DNA of 38,013 nucleotides from Lachnospiraceae bacterium (GTDB lineage Bacteria; Bacillota; Clostridia; Lachnospirales; Lachnospiraceae): positions 1 through 38,013 of the forward strand of contig JAILJP010000014.1 of the NCBI GenBank assembly GCA_024694625.1, written 5' to 3'. Shown piece after piece: positions 14,971-22,539 of the stretch (the stretch's first letter is position 1; each line of letters begins with the position of its first letter). The position numbers and the translations under genes are program-made. Below the pieces are notes generated by a model, which ran no database searches, was not told the origin of the DNA, and was given only the letters and a program-made list of their open reading frames with translations.

Positions 14971-16197
14971 ATGAATAGAAATCGAAAACTTAAGATCGTG
15001 ACTTATTCATTAGCAGCAGGATTGTTAATCGGATCCACTTCTTTCGCATCTGTTGCAGCACCTTTGGCAGGAGCTACTGCCGCATTATCTACAGATGTTG
15101 CTACACAGGAAGAAGCGAATTCCTATTCTACCTTATCAGGTATAAATTTGGCTATGGCAGGCATGCTTAGCACAGCTACTACAGAAGCAGAGACAGAAGT
15201 ATCTGAAAGTGATACAGAAGCAGTTGCTTCTACAGAAGAAGAAACCTCTACCAACCAGGCAGCGGATTATTCCGGAGTTGCCATTGCACAGGTAGACAAC
15301 TATGTAAATGTTCGTTCCGAAGCTTCTGAAGATAGTGAAGTATTAGGAAAACTTTACAATAACAGTGCAGCTGAAGTCTTAGAGACAGAAGGCGACTGGT
15401 ACAAGATTACATCCGGTAGCGTTACCGGTTATGTAAAATCAGAATATGTGGTTGTAGGAGATGAACAGCTTGCAGCATCTGTATCTACCAGATATGCAAA
15501 GGTAAATACCACTACATTATATGTTCGTGCAGAAGCTACCACAGATTCCTCTATTATTTGTATGGTACCTGTAGAAGATGACCTTACCGTTACAGATGAA
15601 TCCACATTAGATTCCGGCTGGGTTAAGGTATCTACTGAAGAAGGTGACGGATACGTATCTACAGATTACGTAACACTTACCACTGAATATGTTCATGCTG
15701 AATCCAAAGAAGAGGAAGAAGCAAGACTTGCAAAAGAAGAAGCTGAGAGAAAAGCAGCAGAAGAAGCTGCTCAGAAAGCAGCCGCAGCAGCCGCAGCGAA
15801 ATCATCTGCAGCAAGCAGCAGTGCAGCATCTCAGTCTTATGCAGCTCCTTCAGGATCAGGCGGAAGCGCAGTTGCTTCCTATGCTTGTCAGTTTGTTGGA
15901 AATCCTTACGTTTACGGTGGATCTTCCCTTACAAACGGAACGGACTGCTCAGGATTTGTTATGAGTGTATATGCAGCATTTGGTGTAGGCCTTCCTCATT
16001 CATCCAGTGCAGACAGAAGCGTTGGATATGCAGTAAGTGTTGATGCAATGCAGCCTGGTGACATCGTATGCTACAGTGGTCACGTTGCAATCTACGTAGG
16101 AAACGGAACTATCGTTCATGCTTCCAATCCTACAAACGGTATCTGCTACTCAAATGTTAACTATCGTACCATTTTGGCAGTACGTCGTATATTCTAA
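14971..16197 (+). CDS. Secreted SH3-domain NlpC/P60 peptidoglycan endopeptidase
   Basis: This 408-residue protein has an N-terminal signal peptide (basic MNRNRKLK, hydrophobic core, SVAAP cleavage region). Two bacterial SH3 domains at about residues 105-160 and 172-225 (NVRSEASEDSEVLGK and YVRAEATTDSSII) should bind cell wall. A Glu/Ala/Lys-rich coiled coil and a Ser/Ala linker (about 245-290) lead to a C-terminal NlpC/P60 domain with Cys326 (TDCSGF), His371 (SGHVAIYVG) and His383 (VHASNP) as catalytic residues. It should cut peptide stems of peptidoglycan. It starts after AAGGAG, has a very strong promoter, a possible WalR site, and its own terminator. Confidence 0.92.
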   Translation: MNRNRKLKIVTYSLAAGLLIGSTSFASVAAPLAGATAALSTDVATQEEANSYSTLSGINLAMAGMLSTATTEAETEVSESDTEAVASTEEETSTNQAADYSGVAIAQVDNYVNVRSEASEDSEVLGKLYNNSAAEVLETEGDWYKITSGSVTGYVKSEYVVVGDEQLAASVSTRYAKVNTTTLYVRAEATTDSSIICMVPVEDDLTVTDESTLDSGWVKVSTEEGDGYVSTDYVTLTTEYVHAESKEEEEARLAKEEAERKAAEEAAQKAAAAAAAKSSAASSSAASQSYAAPSGSGGSAVASYACQFVGNPYVYGGSSLTNGTDCSGFVMSVYAAFGVGLPHSSSADRSVGYAVSVDAMQPGDIVCYSGHVAIYVGNGTIVHASNPTNGICYSNVNYRTILAVRRIF

Positions 16198-16210
16198 AAT
16201 AGCTATTTTG

Positions 16211-16237
16211 CCCCGGTCTTTGGACCGGGGTTTTTTT
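16211..16237 (+). terminator. Intrinsic terminator after the NlpC/P60 gene
   Basis: A perfect 8-bp GC-rich stem (16211-16218 with 16223-16230) with a TTTG loop is followed by seven T (16231-16237). Confidence 0.95.
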
Positions 16238-16387
16238 ATGGCTATTTTTTACTCAGCTGTGGGAATTTGAACATTCCATGTATTGATATTCGAAGTTTCT
16301 GAAAACGATTTTTCAAGTATAAATTGCATTTTCTTCAATTTGCACAAATTTTACAATTCTATTACAAAGAGCTCGATGAAAAGAGGA

Positions 16388-16470
16388 GATATCCACAAAA
16401 GATATCCACAAAAAACCAAAAATGAATTACGAAAACATGAGTTATAAACGAGTTTTCCACTTTATCCACA
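16388..16470 (+). other. Cluster of DnaA-box-like sequences with a tandem 13-mer
   Basis: ATATCCACA occurs at 16389-16397 and 16402-16410 inside a perfect tandem 13-mer (16388-16400 and 16401-16413), and the exact consensus box TTATCCACA occurs at 16462-16470, preceded by a weaker TTTTCCACT (16453-16461). All share one orientation. No dnaA or dnaN gene is in the window, so this need not be the origin; it may be a DnaA titration or regulatory site. Confidence 0.5.
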
Positions 16471-16579
16471 AAAAATGGGAAAAAACCGCGAACGCTTGTT
16501 TTGTAATTTTTGAATAAAATTTTCAAAAAAGACAAGATTCCTTTGACAAAAAAAGTGTAATTCTATTGTTGAAAAAATA

Positions 16580-16596
16580 TGTTAAAAGTTTGTAAT
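16580..16596 (+). promoter_or_regulatory. Perfect WalR-consensus direct repeat
   Basis: TGTTAA (16580-16585), AAGTT, TGTAAT (16591-16596) fits TGTWAH-N5-TGTWAH at all specified positions. It lies 225 bp upstream of the regulator-ftsEX cluster, downstream of a TTGACA hexamer. In an AT-rich region such matches can arise by chance, so function is uncertain. Confidence 0.4.
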
Positions 16597-16820
16597 AATT
16601 ACGTATTATATTGTAATTGTCAGAAAATATAGATGTAATAGAAGAGTGGAGAAGGGGAAAAAGGGAGATTAAGGCAATGTTGCATAATAAAACGCCAAAA
16701 AACACTTCCTTTTTTTAGCAAATTATATTACACTAGGGGTTGTAGTTGGGGAAATTAGCAAAAACACAACGCCTGTAATTGTGGAATATGTATAAAAGGG
16801 GTAATTAGGAGGAACGGAAA

Positions 16821-17909
16821 ATGATCTCGAATCAAATCCTTCAAAAAACGGTGGATGGCTTACATCAGATTACAAAGGCCAACTTCGCCATATTTGATAC
16901 AGAAGGAAGCGTATTGGCAACCAGTTTTGCTGATGCAAGAAGCTATGGAGAGTCTGTAAGCGAGTTTTCAAGCTCACCTGCAGAAAGCCAGATTGCACTG
17001 GGCTGTCAGTTTTATAAAGTTTCGGAAGAAGGTCGCGTTGAGTACATTGTCATGGTAGACGGTGACAGCGCAGAAGCATCTACCATTGGAAAGGTGGCTA
17101 CCTTCCAGATTCAGGAATTGATGGTAGCTTATCGTGAAAGATTTGATAAAGATAATTTTGTTAAGAATCTTTTGTTGGATAATTTGCTTTTGGTTGATAT
17201 TTACAATCGTGCCAAAAAACTTCACATCGATATTGAAGCCCGTCGTGTGGTAATGGTTGTGGAAGTAGAAGGAAACAAAAACGGAGATGAGATGGATCGT
17301 GTCCGTACTGTTTTCGGAGGAAAGACCACAGATTTTGTTACTGCAGTAGATGAGGGAAATATCATTGTGGTAAAAGATATTGGTGCAGACGGTACCTATG
17401 AGACAGTAGACAAGACAGCAGAAGTGATTTTGGATGCCTTTGCAGATAAGGCCGGTACTTCCGTTCGTATTGCTTACGGTACCATTGTCAGTGAGATTAA
17501 GGAAGTTTCCCGTTCTTACAAGGAAGCAACCATGGCATTAGATGTAGGAAAGATTTTCTTTAAGGAAAAGGATATCATCGCATATTCTGTATTGGGAATT
17601 GGACGTTTGATTTATCAGTTGCCCATTCCTCTTTGCAAAATGTTTATTAAAGAAATCTTTGAAAACAAAACTCCGGATCAGTTTGACGAAGAAACATTGA
17701 CCACCATCAATAAGTTCTTTGAAAACAGCTTAAACGTATCCGAGACATCCAGACAGTTGTATATCCACAGAAATACCCTTGTGTATCGTTTGGATAAATT
17801 GCAAAAAAGCACAGGCTTGGATCTTCGTGTATTTGAAGATGCCATTACTTTCAAGATTGCCCTTATGGTTGTGGAATATATGAAATATATGGATGACCAG
17901 GATTTCTAA
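16821..17909 (+). CDS. CdaR/PucR-like transcriptional regulator
   Basis: The 362-residue protein resembles sugar-diacid regulators of the CdaR family. The N-terminal ~130 residues look like a ligand-binding domain, the middle (about 140-270) like the GGDEF-related CdaR domain (RIAYGTIVSEIKEVSRSYKE), and the C-terminal part carries the PucR-type helix-turn-helix (NVSETSRQLYIHRNTLVYRL, about 304-323). No transmembrane segment is seen. A diacid ligand is not supported by the neighbours: the genes downstream are ftsE, ftsX and a processing protease, 21 bp away, so it may be a cell-wall or division-linked regulator. That role is inference from position. Confidence 0.8.
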   Translation: MISNQILQKTVDGLHQITKANFAIFDTEGSVLATSFADARSYGESVSEFSSSPAESQIALGCQFYKVSEEGRVEYIVMVDGDSAEASTIGKVATFQIQELMVAYRERFDKDNFVKNLLLDNLLLVDIYNRAKKLHIDIEARRVVMVVEVEGNKNGDEMDRVRTVFGGKTTDFVTAVDEGNIIVVKDIGADGTYETVDKTAEVILDAFADKAGTSVRIAYGTIVSEIKEVSRSYKEATMALDVGKIFFKEKDIIAYSVLGIGRLIYQLPIPLCKMFIKEIFENKTPDQFDEETLTTINKFFENSLNVSETSRQLYIHRNTLVYRLDKLQKSTGLDLRVFEDAITFKIALMVVEYMKYMDDQDF

Positions 17910-17930
17910 AGAAATAAGGAAGTATCTGTT

Positions 17931-18614
17931 ATGATAAAACTCGAACATGTCAGTAAGACATATGAAAAAGGTGTACAGGCGATTACCGATGTAAACCTTC
18001 ACATTGCTCCCGGTGAATTTGTGTTCATCGTTGGAAAGAGTGGTTCCGGAAAGTCTACCATGATTAAGCTTTTACAAAAAGAGCTGCAGCCTACCCATGG
18101 AAAGATTATGGTAAATAAACGAGACATTGGAAGTATTTCCAGAAAAAATATTCCCATGTATCGAAGAAATATCGGCGTGGTATTTCAAAATTTCCGATTA
18201 TTGCAGGATCGTACGGTTTATGAAAATGTTGCCTTTGCCATGAGAGTGGTGGAAGCACCGAAAAAAGAAATCAAAAAGAAGGTGCCTCAGATGCTGTCCT
18301 TGGTTGGATTGGCTGCGAAGTACCGTTCTTATCCCAAGGAACTTTCCGGTGGTGAGCAGCAGCGTGTTGCCATTGCAAGAGCGCTGGTAAACGAGCCAAA
18401 GATTTTATTGGCGGATGAGCCTACCGGAAACCTTGATAACCACAATGCGTGGGAAATCATGAAGCTTTTGGATGAAATCAATAAGAGAGGAACTACCGTA
18501 GTGGTGGTAACTCACAATATGGATATTGTAAAGGCTATGAACAAACGGGTGATTACCATTCGGGAAGGTGTCATCGTAAGCGATGAAGAGGAGGACACCA
18601 CAGATGAAGATTAG
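17931..18614 (+). CDS. ftsE: Cell-division ABC ATPase FtsE
   Basis: The 227-residue ATPase has Walker A GKSGSGKST (about residues 36-44), the Q-loop VVFQNFRLL, signature LSGGEQQR and Walker B ILLADEPTGNLD. The N-terminal KLEHVSKTYEKGVQAI is typical of FtsE. It pairs with FtsX, whose gene overlaps it by 11 bp, to form a complex that drives activation of extracellular peptidoglycan hydrolases during division or elongation. The C-terminus ends in an acidic tail (SDEEEDTTDED), somewhat longer than in many homologues. Confidence 0.95.
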   Translation: MIKLEHVSKTYEKGVQAITDVNLHIAPGEFVFIVGKSGSGKSTMIKLLQKELQPTHGKIMVNKRDIGSISRKNIPMYRRNIGVVFQNFRLLQDRTVYENVAFAMRVVEAPKKEIKKKVPQMLSLVGLAAKYRSYPKELSGGEQQRVAIARALVNEPKILLADEPTGNLDNHNAWEIMKLLDEINKRGTTVVVVTHNMDIVKAMNKRVITIREGVIVSDEEEDTTDED

Positions 18615-19512
18615 TACACTCACATACAACGTGAAGCAGGGCCTGATCAATATTTGGAGAAACAAAATGTTTTCTCTGGCTTCCATTGCAACTATGACCG
18701 CCTGCATTTTTTTATTCGGCGTGTTTTACGCTTTGGGCGTAAACTTTGGTTCTATGGTTCATTCTGCGGAAGAAGGTGTTGCGGTAACCGTATTCTTTGA
18801 AGAAGGAATTACCGATGAACAAATTGAAACCATTGGAAATGAAATTGCAACCAGACCTGAGGTTTCTGAATACCATTTCGTTTCTGCGGAAGAAGCTTGG
18901 GAGTCTTTCAAAGAATATTATTTTGAAGGCCATGAAGAGGCGGCTGCGGGATTTGAAGAAGACAATCCCATGGTAAACTCCGCCAATTATGAAGTTTATT
19001 TAAAAGATGTTTCTCAGCAGGAAAACCTGGTAGCCTTTTTGGAAGGCCTCGAGGGTGTGCGAGAAGTGAAGCAATCAGAAATGGTTGCGGACGTGTTGAC
19101 GGATTTCAATAATTTGATTGCCCTTATTTTTGTGGCAATTATTGTTATCCTAATTGCGGTTGCAGTCTTCTTGATTAGTAATACCGTTACCGTAGGTATT
19201 TCTGTTCGACGGGAAGAAATTGCCATTATGAAATTGATTGGAGCAAAGGATACCTTTGTAAGAGCTCCGTTTATTGTGGAAGGTATGGTCATCGGTTTGA
19301 TTGGCTCTATCATTCCTTTGGCGCTTTTGTACAGCTTGTACGGAAGTATTGTTGGATATGTTTCCGAAAAGTTCACGTTACTTTCATCTATGATGGAATT
19401 TGTTCCGGTAAATGAACTGTTTCGTGTGCTGTTGCCGGTTTCCCTTATTTTAGGTGTGGGAATCGGATTTGTGGGAAGCCGATTTACATTAAAAAGACAT
19501 TTAAAGGTGTAA
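18604..19512 (+). CDS. ftsX: Cell-division membrane protein FtsX
   Basis: The 302-residue protein starts at ATG 18604 behind GAGGAGGA (18588-18595); an earlier in-frame ATG at 18583 lies inside the binding site region and is rejected. It has the FtsX layout: cytosolic NVKQGLINIWRNKMFS, helix 1 (about 22-45), an extracellular domain to about 165, then three more helices with the FtsX/MacB-type core (SNTVTVGISVRREEIAIMKL, about 195-214). It transmits FtsE ATP hydrolysis to an extracellular hydrolase. The SH3-NlpC/P60 enzyme with a coiled coil encoded 2.4 kb upstream is a candidate partner. Confidence 0.95.
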   Translation: MKISTLTYNVKQGLINIWRNKMFSLASIATMTACIFLFGVFYALGVNFGSMVHSAEEGVAVTVFFEEGITDEQIETIGNEIATRPEVSEYHFVSAEEAWESFKEYYFEGHEEAAAGFEEDNPMVNSANYEVYLKDVSQQENLVAFLEGLEGVREVKQSEMVADVLTDFNNLIALIFVAIIVILIAVAVFLISNTVTVGISVRREEIAIMKLIGAKDTFVRAPFIVEGMVIGLIGSIIPLALLYSLYGSIVGYVSEKFTLLSSMMEFVPVNELFRVLLPVSLILGVGIGFVGSRFTLKRHLKV

Positions 19513-19514
19513 TC

Positions 19515-20816
19515 ATGGATAATAATTCTTATTATAAAAATGATAATACAGATCTTACGACTCCGGGACAAAATGTTCCGGAGTCAAACTCTGTTCTAAA
19601 GAAAAAATCTAGAAAATCTTTCCATCGGGGGATTTTGGTGGGACTTTGCAGTGCCACTGCAATTTTTGCTTTGCTGGTGGGGGTTTTCTTTGGAGTGTTT
19701 TATCACAGTGCCAGTGATATCCTAAGTGATACTACGGAAAACAAGTTGGGACTTGTGTACTCTGTGATGAAAACCTATTACTACAAGGATTTCGATGAGG
19801 AAGATTTACAGACCGGATTGATTAAGGGTTTGGTGGAAGGACTGGACGATCCTTATTCTGCATATTATACCGCAGAAGAGTACCAGGAATTTTTGGTAAG
19901 CGCCACAGGAAAATATGCCGGTATCGGTGCAGTCTTGTCAAAAGATGCCAATTCCGGAGCGGTATCCATTGCCAATGTGTATGACGGTACGCCGGCACAG
20001 GAGGCTGGTTTACAAAAGGGCGATGTGATTGTGAGCGCCGATGGATATGTGGCAACGGAGTATGAACTTTCAGAATTTGTTCAGCACATTCGCGGTGAGG
20101 AAGGCACTACGGTGGAACTTGTCATTGTAAGAGACAACGAAGAGCAAACCGTTACCTGCACTAGAAAATCCATTCAGGTTCCTTCTGTGGATTATCGTTT
20201 GTTAAATGATGAAAATGGGAATGCGGTTATTGGATATATTCAAATCTCCGAGTTCTCTGATGGAACCTACCAAGAGTTTACCAATGCTTTGGAGGATTTG
20301 AAATCCCAGGGAATGCAGGCAGTTATTTATGATGTAAGAAGCAATCCCGGAGGAATGTTAGATACCGTAACAAAGATGCTGGATTATATTTTGCCGGAAG
20401 GCACCACCGTTTATATGTTGGATAATCAAAATCAAAAGACGGAGTTTACCTCCGATGGGGAAACCTATTTGGACTTGCCTACTGTTGTTTTGGTCAATGG
20501 TAACAGTGCCTCCGCAGCAGAAATCTTTTCCGGTGCGGTACGGGATTTTGATTATGGAACATTGATTGGAACCACCACTTACGGAAAGGGTGTGGTACAA
20601 AACACCTATCCTTTTAATGATGGAAGTGCCATGAAACTTACCATTGCTTCTTACTATACGCCCAGTGGAGAATGTATCCAAGAAAAGGGAATCACTCCTG
20701 ATGTGGAATTGGAATACGAGTATAGTGGGGATGCTAACGAGGAGTACGATTATTACAAAGATAATCAAATAGTTAAGGGAATTGAAACCTTAATGGAAGA
20801 AATAGCAAATCAATAG
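19515..20816 (+). CDS. S41 C-terminal processing peptidase with PDZ domain
   Basis: The 433-residue protein starts at ATG 19515, 2 bp after the ftsX stop, with AGGTG inside the end of ftsX. A Lys/Ser-rich cytosolic head is followed by one membrane anchor (about 38-60). A PDZ domain (about 130-215, YAGIGAVL to VRGEEGTTVELVI) precedes the S41 protease domain. The catalytic dyad is Ser333 in GNSASAAEIF and Lys358 in TYGKGVVQ. Ctp enzymes process secreted or cell-wall proteins at their C-termini. Its place after ftsEX suggests a substrate involved in division or peptidoglycan turnover. Confidence 0.93.
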   Translation: MDNNSYYKNDNTDLTTPGQNVPESNSVLKKKSRKSFHRGILVGLCSATAIFALLVGVFFGVFYHSASDILSDTTENKLGLVYSVMKTYYYKDFDEEDLQTGLIKGLVEGLDDPYSAYYTAEEYQEFLVSATGKYAGIGAVLSKDANSGAVSIANVYDGTPAQEAGLQKGDVIVSADGYVATEYELSEFVQHIRGEEGTTVELVIVRDNEEQTVTCTRKSIQVPSVDYRLLNDENGNAVIGYIQISEFSDGTYQEFTNALEDLKSQGMQAVIYDVRSNPGGMLDTVTKMLDYILPEGTTVYMLDNQNQKTEFTSDGETYLDLPTVVLVNGNSASAAEIFSGAVRDFDYGTLIGTTTYGKGVVQNTYPFNDGSAMKLTIASYYTPSGECIQEKGITPDVELEYEYSGDANEEYDYYKDNQIVKGIETLMEEIANQ

Positions 20817-20830
20817 AAAAAGAGGTGCCC

Positions 20831-21967
20831 ATGATTGAATTGGATCAGCTGAAACAACAGCTTTCTTCTTATGAAGAACCTTTAAAAGAAATCAAATCAT
20901 CTTTGGATTTGGAAAATAAAAAGAACCGTATTCAGGAATTGGAGAGGGAAATGGAAGCTCCCGATTTTTGGAACGACCCGGAAGTGTCTACCCAAAAGAC
21001 AAAGGATTTGAAAAGCATGAAAGACGATATTGCTGTTTATGCTAACTTGGAAGAGTTATACAGCGATATTGAGGCATATATTGAAATCGGAAACGAAGAG
21101 GAAGACGAGGATATTGTAGAAGAAGCAAAAAGTGCCTTCGAGGAATTTTTGTCAAATCTGGAACAGATTCGAATGAAGACGCTGTTGTCCGGTGAATATG
21201 ACAGCGAGTCTGCCATTGTTACCCTTCATTCCGGTGCCGGCGGAACGGAGGCTTGCGACTGGGTATCCATGCTTTATCGAATGTATACCCGTTGGGCGGA
21301 ACGCCATGGTTTTTCTTTGGACGTTTTGGATTACTTGGACGGAGACGAAGCGGGAATTAAATCTGTAACCTTCCAGGTGAATGGAGAAAATGCCTACGGA
21401 CTTTTGAAATCAGAAAGAGGTGTGCATCGTTTGGTGCGTATTTCTCCTTTTAATGCACAGGGAAAGCGCCAGACATCTTTTGCATCCTGCGATGTTATGC
21501 CGGATATTGAAAAGGATTTGGATGTAGAGGTAAAAGACGAGGATATCCGAATTGATACCTACCGTTCATCCGGTGCCGGTGGGCAGCATATTAACAAAAC
21601 ATCTTCCGCCATCCGTATCACCCATTATCCTACGGGAATTGTGGTGCAATGTCAGAATGAACGTTCGCAGCATATGAACAAAGATAAGGCGATGCAGATG
21701 TTGAAGGCAAAACTCTATCTTTTGAAAGAGGAAGAAGAGGCAAAAAAACAGGCTGGCATCCGAGGTGAAGTATCGGAAATCGGTTGGGGAAACCAGATTC
21801 GTTCCTATGTCATGCAACCCTATACTATGGTGAAGGATTTGCGTACCGGTGAAGAAACCGGAAACGTGGACGCTGTCATGGACGGAGCATTGGATCCGTT
21901 TATGAACGCTTACTTGAAATGGATGTCTTTGGGATGTCCTGCGAGAAATACACAGGATGCAGAATAA
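20831..21967 (+). CDS. prfB: Peptide chain release factor 2
   Basis: The 378-residue factor terminates translation at UGA and UAA. It has the N-terminal coiled-coil domain, the tripeptide specificity motif SPF (RISPFN) and the universal GGQ motif at residues 250-252 (SGAGGQHINKTSSA), the same numbering as in E. coli RF2. The frame is continuous, so the autoregulatory +1 frameshift found in many prfB genes is absent. ATG 20831 is preferred because AGAGGTG (20821-20827) acts as its binding site; a GTG at 20825 would overlap that site. It follows the protease gene by 14 bp. Confidence 0.96.
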   Translation: MIELDQLKQQLSSYEEPLKEIKSSLDLENKKNRIQELEREMEAPDFWNDPEVSTQKTKDLKSMKDDIAVYANLEELYSDIEAYIEIGNEEEDEDIVEEAKSAFEEFLSNLEQIRMKTLLSGEYDSESAIVTLHSGAGGTEACDWVSMLYRMYTRWAERHGFSLDVLDYLDGDEAGIKSVTFQVNGENAYGLLKSERGVHRLVRISPFNAQGKRQTSFASCDVMPDIEKDLDVEVKDEDIRIDTYRSSGAGGQHINKTSSAIRITHYPTGIVVQCQNERSQHMNKDKAMQMLKAKLYLLKEEEEAKKQAGIRGEVSEIGWGNQIRSYVMQPYTMVKDLRTGEETGNVDAVMDGALDPFMNAYLKWMSLGCPARNTQDAE

Positions 21968-22090
21968 TTCTTCGATTAGAGGATCTGCAATTTTAAGTTG
22001 AGAAAAATTCATTTTATACTTGCATTCAACACTTTAATGTGATAGAGTATTCCGAGTGAGGACAAGTGTATTTCACAGAAAGACAGTCAA

Positions 22091-22534
22091 ATGAACGAAG
22101 AAACTTCTTATTATGTACTGAAAGAAAAAGCCGTTCCTGAGGTTTTACTGAAGGTAGTTGAGGCAAAACGGCTCATAGATTCCGGGAAATGTCGTTCTGT
22201 GGCGGAGGCTACGGATATTGTAGGAATTAGCAGAAGCTCTTTTTACAAATACAAAGAAGATATTTTCCCGTTTCATGAAAATGCCAAAGGAAAAACTATC
22301 AATATGGTGATTCAGTTAGATGATGAACCGGGGCTGTTGTCTGTGGTGTTGAAAAACGTTGCGGATTTTGCAGCAAATATTTTGACCATTCATCAAAGTA
22401 TTCCGATTAACGGAATTGCATCACTGACATTGAGTGTTGAGGTTTTACCGGAGACAGGCGATGTATCTAAAATGATTTCCAATATGGAACGTGTTTCCGG
22501 AATTCATTATGTAAAAATATTATCCAGGGAGTAA
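22091..22534 (+). CDS. ACT-domain protein (PheB/UPF0735-like)
   Basis: The 147-residue protein has an N-terminal helix-turn-helix-like part (SVAEATDIVGISRSSFYKYK, about 37-56) and a C-terminal ACT domain (about 70-145; IQLDDEPGLLSVVLKNVADFAANILTI contains the ligand-loop DEPG). This is the layout of the PheB/UPF0735 family, whose role is not firmly known. The homoserine dehydrogenase gene begins 5 bp downstream and aspartokinase follows, so it probably senses an aspartate-family amino acid and may regulate this pathway. The start has only a weak purine-rich binding site (AGAAAGA). No better in-frame ATG exists before an upstream stop at 22043. Confidence 0.85.
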   Translation: MNEETSYYVLKEKAVPEVLLKVVEAKRLIDSGKCRSVAEATDIVGISRSSFYKYKEDIFPFHENAKGKTINMVIQLDDEPGLLSVVLKNVADFAANILTIHQSIPINGIASLTLSVEVLPETGDVSKMISNMERVSGIHYVKILSRE

Positions 22535-22539
22535 CGCAG

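Larger units (their letters stand above)
16238..16820. other. 583-bp AT-rich intergenic region
   Basis: No convincing coding frame is seen here. It contains the DnaA-box-like cluster (16388-16470), a TTGACA at 16543-16548 without a good -10, a perfect WalR-type repeat at 16580-16596, and many TGTAAT repeats up to about 16785. The ribosome binding site of the CdaR-like gene (AGGAGG) closes it. A promoter for the downstream regulator must lie here but could not be fixed with confidence. Confidence 0.6.

Noticed and set aside
16238-16820. Replication origin
   Set aside because: DnaA-box-like sites exist, but no dnaA, dnaN or other origin genes are near, so calling it oriC is not supported.
21968-22090. 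Lysine or threonine riboswitch or T-box before the hom-lysC operon
   Set aside because: The gap is only 123 bp, has no T-box sequence and no terminator; a clear promoter could not be fixed either.
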